Shown: one piece after another, positions 8,563-16,136 of the stretch | How positions within the stretch are numbered: position 1 is the stretch's first letter | How the letters are laid out: every line of letters starts with the position of its first letter | Assembly: GCF_014656135.1 (NCBI RefSeq) | Contig: NZ_BNBV01000003.1 | Span: 186,001 to 250,000 of the forward strand | Length of the DNA: 64,000 nucleotides | Reading direction: 5' to 3' | Source of the DNA: Streptomyces thermodiastaticus | GTDB lineage: Bacteria > Actinomycetota > Actinomycetes > Streptomycetales > Streptomycetaceae | Made by a program: the position numbers and the translations under genes | The notes under the pieces: model-generated | The model's input: only the letters and a program-made list of their open reading frames with translations | The model's database searches: none | Told to the model about the DNA's origin: nothing

Positions 8563-9028
8563 CCGGGCGGGACCACGCCGGGGTGGTGCCCGTCACCCGG
8601 CACAGCGCCAGATAGAGCGGAATCGGCGGGGTGTACGGAACGGTGCCGTCCGGCCGGTGGATGAGGGCCGGCGGCCGGTCCGGGGCCACGCCGGGCAGCA
8701 CCGCGCCGGTCACGTAGTGCGCCGGGGCGGGCCACGGGAGCGCGTAGTCGGAGTCGGCCGGCACGATCCACCACCAGGTGGTCGCGTCGGCGTAGACACA
8801 GCCCACGCGGGGCAGCCGGGGCAGCAGCTGGGGCCCGATGCGGGCCGGTGCCGACACCGCGTCGCAGCCCAGCGGGAGCGTCATGTCCTCGGGCAGGGAC
8901 AGCCGGCACGACACGCCGGCCGTGCCGGATCCTCCGGGCGCGTCGGACACATGGGTCCGGCGGCCCAGGCGGACGAGGGTGTCGAGGCTGCGTACCGGGC
9001 CGGAGCCGGAAGAGCCGCTCACAGCCAT
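8552..9028 (-). CDS. Conserved Streptomyces-type hypothetical protein
   Basis: A 158-residue protein with no domain I recognise. It has a Gly/Ser-rich N-terminus, then an ordered part: VSCRLSLPEDMTLPLGCDA, GCVYADATTWWWIVPADSDY and VPYTPPIPLYLALCRVTG. The aromatic-rich centre suggests a compact globular protein; there is no signal peptide or membrane segment. Its start overlaps the end of the upstream ATPase gene by 10 bp, so the two are probably translated together. This points to a role with that anti-sigma-like protein. That link is inference from position only. Confidence 0.68.
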   Translation of the reverse strand: MAVSGSSGSGPVRSLDTLVRLGRRTHVSDAPGGSGTAGVSCRLSLPEDMTLPLGCDAVSAPARIGPQLLPRLPRVGCVYADATTWWWIVPADSDYALPWPAPAHYVTGAVLPGVAPDRPPALIHRPDGTVPYTPPIPLYLALCRVTGTTPAWSRPVSV

Positions 9029-9912
9029 GAGGCCCCCGCTCCCGGTATGCGGCCCGGAGCCGCCGGCTGCGGTGTGCGCGGCGGCCGTGCCACGGCACCG
9101 GACGGCTGCGGCAGGCCCTTGGGCGACTGGCGCGGCGTCAGCTGCGGTTGACGAAGCCTCATGTGCGGTACCGTCCGTGCTCCTTGGGGTGCGTGCGGCA
9201 CGCCCGGCTGCGCCTGCCGTGCGCCGGGAAGAGGCGCCGTGCGGCGCGCGCCGGTGTGCGGCCGGCCGTCGTCGGGGCGCGGCCGGCATCCCTCGGGCGC
9301 CGTGGTGTCCCGCCGCGGGGCGTCCTGGCCGTCCCGGGCCGGCTGAGGGCCGGGCAGCGGCTTGGGACGGGCGCCCCAGCCGAGGTCCCCGCGCGCCTCC
9401 TCCTCGGGCTGCGTGCGGGCCTCGGGCGCACCGCCGCGCGGCAGTTCGGCCCACACCACAAGACCGGAGCCGTGCTGCTGCGCGCCCCAGGCGTGACAGA
9501 CCGCGTCGACGAGGAGCAGACCCCTGCCGTGTTCCTCCTCCGGACGCGGAGGGAAGGGGCTCGGATCCCCCGGCGCGCTGCCTTCGTCGTGCACCGCGAT
9601 GCGCACCCGGTCGTCGGTGTCGTGCAGTTCGCACACCACGCGCCGGCTCGCGGTGTGCACGACGGCATTGGTGACCAGCTCGGAGACGACCAGCGCCGCG
9701 GTGTCGCGGGTGTCCTCGCAGACCGACCAGATGGCGAGCCGGGATCTGGTCAGCCGCCGGGCCTGGGCGGGGGAACCCGGATCTGCGGCCAGTTCGAAGC
9801 GGAACCTGCGCTCGGCAACGGCCCGCGCGGGGCTCGCTCCCGTGGCGGCACCGGAGGCGGGGGAACCTGCGGCGGCTGTTCCTAAGGGCGGGGACGGAAT
9901 CACGCTTGCCAC
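9019..9912 (-). CDS. ATP-binding protein, anti-sigma factor (RsbW/SpoIIAB) type kinase domain
   Basis: A histidine-kinase-like ATPase domain (GHKL fold) covers about residues 25-160: SELVTNAVVHTAS (N box), VRIAVHDEGSAPGDP (G1 box) and HGRGLLLVDAVCHAWG (G2 box). Such proteins in Streptomyces are anti-sigma-like kinases or orphan ATPases paired with DUF5753 regulators. A tail of about 130 residues, rich in Pro, Arg and Gln, has no recognisable fold and runs into the next gene. I chose GTG 9912 (VASVIPS) because it matches the usual family start. A TTG at 9939 is an alternative. It is divergent from the DUF5753 regulator. Confidence 0.82.
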   Translation of the reverse strand: MASVIPSPPLGTAAAGSPASGAATGASPARAVAERRFRFELAADPGSPAQARRLTRSRLAIWSVCEDTRDTAALVVSELVTNAVVHTASRRVVCELHDTDDRVRIAVHDEGSAPGDPSPFPPRPEEEHGRGLLLVDAVCHAWGAQQHGSGLVVWAELPRGGAPEARTQPEEEARGDLGWGARPKPLPGPQPARDGQDAPRRDTTAPEGCRPRPDDGRPHTGARRTAPLPGARQAQPGVPHAPQGARTVPHMRLRQPQLTPRQSPKGLPQPSGAVARPPRTPQPAAPGRIPGAGASWL

Positions 9913-9943
9913 TATCGCCCCGTCACAAACACTTGGCAAGGGT

Positions 9944-9964
9944 CACTCTGAAAAATGCAGAGTG
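9944..9964. promoter_or_regulatory. Inverted repeat between divergent ATPase and regulator genes
   Basis: CACTCTG and CAGAGTG are separated by 7 nt in an AT-richer patch just upstream of the ATPase gene, about 200 bp before the divergent regulator gene. This is a plausible operator for the DUF5753 regulator encoded next door. It is inferred from sequence symmetry and position only. Confidence 0.45.
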
Positions 9965-10166
9965 CTTCACGACGGAGTGAAGGGGCGTGGCAGACTGCTC
10001 GCAACAGCATGTGCGTGGCACCGGCCGAGGTCACCGGGGATCCGGCGGGTCTTCGAGCCGGCCTTCGCACCGGTGCCGCGGGGCTGTGGGTCCTCCGGGC
10101 CGGCCGGTCTCACGGGCCGGTGCGGTCCGGCTGTTCCCGGGTCCGCAGGCGAGATGGAGGTGGAGT

Positions 10167-11027
10167 GTGAGCGAACCGCGGTCCGCGCCGACCGTCGGAC
10201 AGGTCGTGCTCGGCCGGCGCCTGCTCGATCTGCGGGAACGTGCCGGGCTCAAGCGGGAGGAGGCCGCTCGCGTCCTGCGGGTCGCTCCGGCCACGGTCCG
10301 GCGCATGGAGACGGCCGAGGTCGCCCTCAAGGTCCCGTACGTGCAGCTGCTGCTGAAGGCCTACGGCGTCCCCGACGACGAGGCCGAGGTCTTCGTGCAG
10401 CTGGTGGAGGAGGCCAACCGGCCCGGCTGGTGGCAGCGGTTCCACGACATCCTGCCCGGCTGGTTCTCGATGTACGTCAGCCTGGAGGGTGCCGCCTCGC
10501 TCATCCGGTCGTACGAACCCCACTTCGTGCCCGGTCTGCTGCAGACCGAGGAGTACGCGCGGGGGGTGCTCACGTCCGGGGCCGTCGGCCAGACCAGTCC
10601 GGAGGACATCGAGCGCCATGTCGCGCTGCGCATGCAGCGGCAGGAACTGCTCACACGCCCCGACGCGCCCCGGTTCTGGGCCGTGCTCGACGAGACGGTG
10701 CTGCGCCGTCCCGTCGGCGGCCCCGAGGTGATGCGCGCGCAGATCGACAGGCTGCTCGAAGCCGCCGAGCTGCCCAATGTCACGCTGCAGATCGCCCCGT
10801 TCTCCTCGGGACCCCACCCCGGCACCTACGGGCCGTTCGTGCTGTTCCGATTCGCCGTGCCCGAACTTCCGGACATGGTCTACAGCGAGTACCTGACCGG
10901 CGCCGTCTACCTGGACGCGCGCAGCGAGGTGGCCGCCCACCTGGAGGTCATGGACCGCATGGCGGCGCTGGCCGCCACGGCACAACGCACCAAGGAGATC
11001 CTCCGGGATCTCCACAAGGAGTACTGA
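10167..11027 (+). CDS. XRE-family regulator with DUF5753 sensor-like domain
   Basis: A 286-residue DNA-binding protein. The N-terminal helix-turn-helix lies at about residues 12-70 (LGRRLLDLRERAGLKREEAARVLRVAPATVRRME). The DUF5753 domain fills the rest (IRSYEPHFVPGLLQTEEYARGVL, then VTLQIAPFSSGPHPGTYGPFVLFRF). This architecture is that of WhiJ-like Streptomyces regulators, which act with a small DUF397 protein. Here the DUF397 gene begins directly after the stop codon. GTG 10167 follows GGAGG. In known cases the pair controls development or antibiotic production; that is not shown here. Confidence 0.88.
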   Translation: MSEPRSAPTVGQVVLGRRLLDLRERAGLKREEAARVLRVAPATVRRMETAEVALKVPYVQLLLKAYGVPDDEAEVFVQLVEEANRPGWWQRFHDILPGWFSMYVSLEGAASLIRSYEPHFVPGLLQTEEYARGVLTSGAVGQTSPEDIERHVALRMQRQELLTRPDAPRFWAVLDETVLRRPVGGPEVMRAQIDRLLEAAELPNVTLQIAPFSSGPHPGTYGPFVLFRFAVPELPDMVYSEYLTGAVYLDARSEVAAHLEVMDRMAALAATAQRTKEILRDLHKEY

Positions 11028-11309
11028 ATGGATCACACCACCTCGTCCCAGCCGCCCGGCCCGCATACCCGCGGCGTGCGGATCTACAACGGCATGCCCG
11101 CCCGTGAACTGGGCGACGAGGGCTGGCACAAGCCGTGGAGCGGCGGCAACGGAGGCAACTGCCTGGAGGCGATGAAGCTGGCGGACGGCCGGATCGCGGT
11201 GCGCCAGTCCACCGACCCGGACGGCCCCGCGCTCATCTACACCACCGACGAGATGACCGCCTTCATCGAGGGCGCCAAGGCGGGGGTGGCCGACTTCCTG
11301 CTCTCCTGA
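11028..11309 (+). CDS. DUF397 domain protein
   Basis: A 93-residue acidic protein with the DUF397 core WHKPWSGGNGGNCLEAMKL, IAVRQSTDPDGPALIYT and FIEGAKAGVADFLL. The start ATG follows the stop of the DUF5753 regulator with no gap, and AAGGAG is inside the end of that gene, so the two are translationally coupled. DUF397 proteins of this class bind or antagonise the neighbouring regulator in characterised Streptomyces systems (for example the whiJ locus). The same relation is inferred here. Confidence 0.88.
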   Translation: MDHTTSSQPPGPHTRGVRIYNGMPARELGDEGWHKPWSGGNGGNCLEAMKLADGRIAVRQSTDPDGPALIYTTDEMTAFIEGAKAGVADFLLS

Positions 11310-11400
11310 CTCTTCTCTGTGTTTCTTTTTATGCTCAATTGGCTAGTTCCGCATGGACTCTGATGGATCATCAAGCTGACTCATCCTTACGGAGCGTTCT

Positions 11401-12246
11401 ATGACCGGGCAGGACACACCGCTCGACCACGGCCACATCGCCGGGCCCACCGGCCCGTCGGTCCTCATCGACACCAGCAAGCCCCATCCCGCACGGATGT
11501 ACGACTGGTATCTGGGCGGCAAGGACAACTACCCGGTCGACGAGGAGCTGGGCCGGCAGATGCTGGCCCTCGAACCCCGCGTGCCGGTGATGGCCAAGGT
11601 GAACCGCGCGTTCATGCACCGCGCCACCCGCTGGCTGGCCGGCCAGGGGATACGGCAGTTCCTCGACATCGGCACGGGCATCCCCACGGAGCCGAACCTG
11701 CACCAGGTCGCGCAGGAGGTCGCACCCGACGCCCGCGTCGTCTACTGCGACAACGACCCCATCGTGCTGGCGCACGCGGCGGCCCTGCTGCACGGCACAC
11801 CGCAGGGAGCCACCGACTACCTGCAGGCCGACGTCCGCGACCCGGACACCATTCTCGAGGGTGCCCGCACGACCCTGGACCTGACCCGGCCCGTCGCGCT
11901 GTCCCTGATCGCGCTGCTCCACTTCGTGACCGACGAGGACGGCGCGCACGACCTGGTGCGCCGGCTGCTCGCCGACCTGCCCTCGGGCAGCTACCTGGTG
12001 ATGACCCACGCCACCGCCGACTTCACCCCCGAGGAGTCGGTGGTGGCCACGGAGAAGCTCAAGGCGGGCGGCGTCACCCTGGCGCTGCGCTCCCGCGAGG
12101 AGTTCGCCCGCTTCTTCGACGGTCTGGAGCTGGTGGACCCCGGCGTCGAGGTGGTGCACCGCTGGCACCCGGAACTGGGCGAGCCGGTGCCGGGACAGGA
12201 CGACGGGGTCATCCCGGGTTACGGGGCGGTGGCCCGCAAGCCCTGA
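11401..12246 (+). CDS. SAM-dependent methyltransferase of the actinobacterial DUF574 type
   Basis: A 281-residue protein of the large actinobacterial S-adenosyl methyltransferase family. The family signature HPARMYDWYLGGKDNYPVD is at about residues 28-46. The SAM site is FLDIGTGIPTEPNLHQVAQ, followed by RVVYCDNDPIVLAHA, YLQADVRDP and PVALSLIALLHFV. Members often sit beside DUF5753/DUF397 genes, as here. The substrate is unknown. The ATG at 11401 follows ACGGAGC. The 91-bp gap upstream is unusually AT-rich (TTTCTTTTTATG) and includes TGATG-N3-CATCA at 11370-11382, so a separate promoter is possible. Confidence 0.88.
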   Translation: MTGQDTPLDHGHIAGPTGPSVLIDTSKPHPARMYDWYLGGKDNYPVDEELGRQMLALEPRVPVMAKVNRAFMHRATRWLAGQGIRQFLDIGTGIPTEPNLHQVAQEVAPDARVVYCDNDPIVLAHAAALLHGTPQGATDYLQADVRDPDTILEGARTTLDLTRPVALSLIALLHFVTDEDGAHDLVRRLLADLPSGSYLVMTHATADFTPEESVVATEKLKAGGVTLALRSREEFARFFDGLELVDPGVEVVHRWHPELGEPVPGQDDGVIPGYGAVARKP

Positions 12247-12302
12247 TCCCGCAAGCCCAGCCCTGATCCCGCAGGCCCTGACCGTCCGCAGCCGCGCCGC
12301 AC

Positions 12303-12345
12303 CGGGCCCCGGTCCGCGCACCGTCCGTGCGCGGCCCGGGGCCCG
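12303..12345. terminator. Bidirectional terminator between convergent methyltransferase and gltD
   Basis: An 18-bp stem with one mismatch (12303-12320 with 12328-12345) and a 7-nt loop. It lies between two genes that point at each other, so it can serve both. Confidence 0.7.
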
Positions 12346-12402
12346 GCGCACGCCGCGGGATCCGCTGCGGGGCACGCACGGCCCGCCGGTGACGGCCGGC
12401 CC

Positions 12403-13890
12403 TCACACCTTCATCGGCCGGTCGTACGGCCCGACCGGTGCCGGCAGCTCCGAGCTGCCCATGAGGTACCGGTCCACCGCCGCGGCCACCGCCCGTCCCT
12501 CCGCGATCGCCCACACGATCAGCGACTGCCCGCGGGCGGCGTCCCCGGCCGCGAACACCCCGGGGACGTTCGTGGCGAAGTGGGCGTCGCGGGCGATGGT
12601 GCCGCCCGGCGTCAGCTCGATCCCCAGCTGGTCGATCAGCCCGTCGCGCCGGTCCGGCCCCGAGAACCCCAGCGCGAGCAGCACCAGATCGGCCGGCAGG
12701 GTCCGGTCGGTGCCCGGCAGCGGGCGCCGCCGCGCGTCCACCTCGACCAGGTGCAGCTCGCGCACATGCCCGCTGCCGTCCCCGGTGAGGCGCAGTGTGG
12801 AGGCCCCGAACAGCCGCGCGTCGGCGTCCGCGGCCGGCGCGGTCCACAGCGTGGCCGCCTCCTCGTGCGCGGCCGACAGCCGGTAGATCTTCGGATAGGT
12901 CGGCCACGGCTCGGTCTCGTCGTCGCGCTCCGTGCCGGGCATGGCGTAGATGTCCAGCTGGGTCACGGACGCGGCGCCCTCCCGCACCGCCGTCCCCAGG
13001 CAGTCGGCCCCCGTGTCCCCGCCGCCGACGATGACAACGTGTCGCCCCGCCGCGGACAGCGGGGAGACCTCCAGGTCACCCGCGCACACCCGGTTCGCGG
13101 GCGGCAGATACTCCATCGCCTGGTGCACCCCGGCCAGCTCCCGTCCCGGCACGTCGAGTTCGCGCCACGCGGTGGCCCCCGTGGCGATCACCACGGCGTC
13201 GTAGCGCGCCCGCAGCTCGTCCGCCCCGATGTCCCGCCCCACCACCGTGGAGGCACGGAACCTGGTGCCCTCCGCCTCCATCTGCTCCAGACGCCGGTCC
13301 AGATGGTGCTTGGCCATCTTGAAGTCGGGGATCCCGTACCGCATCAGACCGCCGATCCGGTCGTCCCGCTCGTACACCACCACCGTGTGACCGGCGCGAG
13401 TCAGCTGCTGGGCCGCGGCGAGCCCGGTCGGCCCCGAGCCGATCACGGCGACGGTGCGGTCCGACAGCCGCTCCGGCGGGCAGGGTGCGACGTAGCCGTC
13501 CTCCCACGCGCGGTCGGCGACGGCGCACTCGACGTTCTTGATGGTGACGGCCGGCTGGTTGATGGCCAGGACGCATCCCGCCTCGCACGGCGCCGGGCAC
13601 AACCGGCCCGTGAACTCGGGGAAGTTGTTCGTCGCGTGCAGCCGGTCGCTCGCCGCCCGCCAGTCCCCGCGGGCCACCAGGCCGTTCCACTCGGGGATCA
13701 GATTGCCCAGCGGGCAGGCGTGGTGGCAGAACGGGATCCCGCAGTCCATGCAGCGGTCCGCCTGCTTGCTGATGATCGGCAGCAGCGCACCCGGGACGTA
13801 CACCTCGTTCCAGTCCCGTACGCGCTCGTCCACCGGCCTGCGCGGCCATTCCTGCCGCGGCGTGGACATGAACCCTTTGGGATCGGCCAT
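12403..13890 (-). CDS. gltD: Glutamate synthase small subunit (NADPH, GltD)
   Basis: Takes electrons from NADPH through FAD and iron-sulfur clusters to the large subunit, which makes glutamate from glutamine and 2-oxoglutarate. The 495-residue protein has the N-terminal cluster-binding cysteines CMDCGIPFCHHACPLGN and CPAPCEAGC, the FAD site VAVIGSGPTGLAAAQQL, the NADPH site VVIVGGGDTGADC, and the C-terminal FAD motif GVFAAGDAARG. The ATG at 13890 follows GGGAG. No large-subunit gene (gltB) is adjacent. It may therefore be a second, stand-alone copy that supplies electrons to another partner. Confidence 0.94.
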   Translation of the reverse strand: MADPKGFMSTPRQEWPRRPVDERVRDWNEVYVPGALLPIISKQADRCMDCGIPFCHHACPLGNLIPEWNGLVARGDWRAASDRLHATNNFPEFTGRLCPAPCEAGCVLAINQPAVTIKNVECAVADRAWEDGYVAPCPPERLSDRTVAVIGSGPTGLAAAQQLTRAGHTVVVYERDDRIGGLMRYGIPDFKMAKHHLDRRLEQMEAEGTRFRASTVVGRDIGADELRARYDAVVIATGATAWRELDVPGRELAGVHQAMEYLPPANRVCAGDLEVSPLSAAGRHVVIVGGGDTGADCLGTAVREGAASVTQLDIYAMPGTERDDETEPWPTYPKIYRLSAAHEEAATLWTAPAADADARLFGASTLRLTGDGSGHVRELHLVEVDARRRPLPGTDRTLPADLVLLALGFSGPDRRDGLIDQLGIELTPGGTIARDAHFATNVPGVFAAGDAARGQSLIVWAIAEGRAVAAAVDRYLMGSSELPAPVGPYDRPMKV

Positions 13891-14030
13891 GGCCGTCTCC
13901 CTCACCTGCGTGCGTCCCCGGACGACGCTCCTTGGGTCACGATACGACGGCCCGCCCGGGCCCGCAGGACCTGCGACCGCGGGCGGTCTCGGCCCGCGGG
14001 CCGCCCCGGGGCCTGGCGCATCATGGCCGT

Positions 14031-14678
14031 GTGCGACTCGAAGCGATCACCTGGGAACGGCTCGCGGACCTCCTGGCCGACCGGCTGCTCGGCCTGGAGC
14101 CGGGCGACGGCGGTACCCGGACGCGCCTCGCCGTCGACGGCGCCCCCGCCGCCCGCACGGGCGACCTGGCCGCGCTGATCGGCGAGGCACTGCGCGTCCG
14201 CGGACGCCCCGCGCTGGTCGTCGCCGCCGACGGTTTCCTGCGTCCGGCCTCCCTCCGCCTGGAACACGGTCACCGGGACGTGGACTCCTACTACGACGGC
14301 TGGCTGGACACCGGAGCCCTGTGGCGGGAGGTGTTCGGCCCGGTGGAACCCGGCGGCGACGGCCGGGTCCTGCCCGACCTGCGCGACGCGGCCACCGACC
14401 GGTCGACCCGCAGCGAGCGGGTCCCGCTGCCGCCCGGCGGAGTGCTGCTGCTGCACGGCCCGCTGCTGCTGCGGCACTGGTTCCCCTTCGGCCTCACCGT
14501 CCACATCGCCCTCTCCCCGGGCGCGCTGCGCCGCCGAACCCCGGAGGCGGACCACTGGACGCTGCCGGCCTTCGAACGGTACGAGGCGGAGACCGACCCG
14601 GCCGGCATGGCGGACGTGCTGGTGCGCGCCGACGACCCGCGTCACCCGGCGTGGAACGGCATGACCGCTCGTGAATGA
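14031..14678 (+). CDS. Uridine kinase-like P-loop protein with degenerate Walker A
   Basis: A 215-residue protein of the uridine kinase/phosphoribulokinase-like fold found in Streptomyces. It keeps VVAADGFLRPASLRLEHGHRDVDSYYDGWLD and VLLLHGPLLLRHW, which resemble the substrate loop and Walker B of the fold. The P-loop is eroded: the expected GxxxxGKS reads VDGAPAARTGDLA, with no Lys-Ser/Thr. Kinase activity is therefore doubtful unless ATP is bound in another way. GTG 14031 is preceded by CATCAT 6 nt upstream, a near match to a leaderless -10. It is divergent from gltD. Confidence 0.7.
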   Translation: MRLEAITWERLADLLADRLLGLEPGDGGTRTRLAVDGAPAARTGDLAALIGEALRVRGRPALVVAADGFLRPASLRLEHGHRDVDSYYDGWLDTGALWREVFGPVEPGGDGRVLPDLRDAATDRSTRSERVPLPPGGVLLLHGPLLLRHWFPFGLTVHIALSPGALRRRTPEADHWTLPAFERYEAETDPAGMADVLVRADDPRHPAWNGMTARE

Positions 14679-14690
14679 TCATCGGAGGGA

Positions 14691-14921
14691 GTGCTGCGCG
14701 CCGTCGGCCTGCGACGGGTCGAGGCCGACGCCTGCTTCCCCGTCGCCTCGCCGGCCTGCGCCGCCCTGGAGTCGGCCACGGTCCGGCAGATCCGCGGCCG
14801 GCTCGTCGCGGTGGGTCTGGCGACGGACGAGGAGATCGACCGCCATCCGGCCCGTGTGGCCTCCGGCACCATGGACCTGGCCGCGGCACCGATGATCTCC
14901 GCCTGGGGATACACGCCGTAG
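14691..14921 (+). pseudogene. C-terminal remnant of a SAM-dependent methyltransferase
   Basis: The 76-residue frame GLRRVEADACFPVASPACAALE ... ATDEEIDRHPARVASG ... APMISAWGYTP looks like the last quarter of an actinobacterial methyltransferase, which usually ends in MISAWGRR or similar. The SAM-binding core is absent from all three forward frames upstream, which are occupied by the kinase-like gene. A GTG with GGAGG at 14684-14688 could still allow translation of the fragment. I read it as a decayed gene; a genuine small protein is the less likely option. Confidence 0.55.
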
Positions 14922-14925
14922 CGCC

Positions 14926-15009
14926 GCCGGGCGCGCGGGCGGTGGTGGGCACGCGGACGACGCCGGGCGCGCGTGCGATGCCGGGCGCGGGCGGTGCCGG
15001 GCACACGGG
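14926..15009. repeat. Degenerate GCCGGGCGCG short tandem repeats
   Basis: Four imperfect units starting GCCGGGC recur at irregular 14-36 bp steps in the gene-free stretch before the convergent PfkB gene. They are very GC-rich and non-coding. Confidence 0.5.
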
Positions 15010-15152
15010 ACTCGTGCGACCGGACTCACACGCATGCCCCTCGGGCCGCGCTGCGGGTCCTGGCGGTCCCGCCCGGCCCACGGGACCGCCGCCGCGCCGC
15101 ACCCGGCCGTACGCCCCGCGCCCGCGCGACCTCCCGGCACCGGCGCCACGCC

Positions 15153-16136
15153 CTACGCCCCCTGTGCGGCACCCTTCGGCGGCCGGGCACCCACCCGGCT
15201 CACCGCCAGCGCGCCCGCCCGGCAGCCGTCCGCCGCCGCCTCGCGGGCACCGGCACCCGCCAGCAGCGCGGCCAGGAACGCCCCGGCGAAGGCGTCACCG
15301 GCGCCGGTCGTGTCCCTGACCACCGCCGGCACGGCGGGCACCCGCGCCTCCACGGCGCCGTGGCGGGCCACCAGCGCCCCGTCGCCGCCCAGGGTGACCA
15401 CCACCAGCGGAACGTGCCGGCTCAGCCGGGCCGCCGCGCGGGCCGGATCGGACAGCCCCGTCAGCAGGCAGGCCTCCGCGCCGCTGGGCAGCAGCACGTC
15501 CATCCCCTCCGTCAGCTCCCGGAACCGCCGCACCCCCAGCGCGGAGAGGAACCCCGCGGACGCCGGGTCCAGGCTGACGGGGATGCGAAGGGCCCGGGCC
15601 GAGGCGACCGCCGCGGCCACCAGCGCCCGCCCCGGCGCGGAGAACAGCAGATACCCCGACAGATGCAGCCGGCCCACGCCGTCCAGCAGCTCCTGGCCGA
15701 AGTCCTCGGGCCCCAGCCGCACCGAGGCCCCGCTGTCGGTGAGGAACGTGCGCTCGCCCGCGGCCGCCGCGTCGACCAGACAGATCACCGTCCCGGTCGG
15801 AGCCCCCGCATCCCGCACCAGCCGGGGCCGCACCCCCGAGGCGATCAGTTCCCGCTCGTGCCAGGACGCCGTGTCCGCGCCCACCCGGGCCAGCAGCCGC
15901 ACGTCCGGACACCCCCGGTGGGCCGCCCAGCAGGCCGCATTGGCCCCGGCGCCTCCGGGCACCAGCCGGATCGCCGCGGTCGAGTCGGTGCCGGGCGCGG
16001 GCGGGCCGTGGTGCAGCGCGACGACGTCCGTCACCACGTCCCCGACCACCAGCAGCGCCCGGCCCTCCGTCCCGCCCGCACCGGCGGCGTGCGTACCGGG
16101 CGGCGTGGCGGACGGGGCCGCCGGATGCGCGGTCAC
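15153..16136 (-). CDS. PfkB-family kinase, probable pseudouridine kinase
   Basis: A 327-residue ribokinase-fold enzyme. It has the N-terminal GGAGANAACWAA motif and the C-terminal catalytic/anion-hole motif DTTGAGDAFAGAFL. The partner is psuG, whose last 4 bases overlap its GTG start (GTGA). Together they should phosphorylate pseudouridine and then split pseudouridine 5'-phosphate, so a pseudouridine kinase role is inferred from the pairing. The protein begins with about 27 low-complexity residues before VVGDVVTDVV. The overlap places a GGGAG directly against the start, so coupling with psuG translation is likely. Confidence 0.82.
   Translation of the reverse strand: MTAHPAAPSATPPGTHAAGAGGTEGRALLVVGDVVTDVVALHHGPPAPGTDSTAAIRLVPGGAGANAACWAAHRGCPDVRLLARVGADTASWHERELIASGVRPRLVRDAGAPTGTVICLVDAAAAGERTFLTDSGASVRLGPEDFGQELLDGVGRLHLSGYLLFSAPGRALVAAAVASARALRIPVSLDPASAGFLSALGVRRFRELTEGMDVLLPSGAEACLLTGLSDPARAAARLSRHVPLVVVTLGGDGALVARHGAVEARVPAVPAVVRDTTGAGDAFAGAFLAALLAGAGAREAAADGCRAGALAVSRVGARPPKGAAQGA

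Noticed and set aside
14679..15149. Open frames on both strands in the gap before the PfkB kinase
   Set aside because: Repeat-rich Pro/Arg/Ala translations without ribosome sites; only the 14691 methyltransferase fragment looked meaningful.
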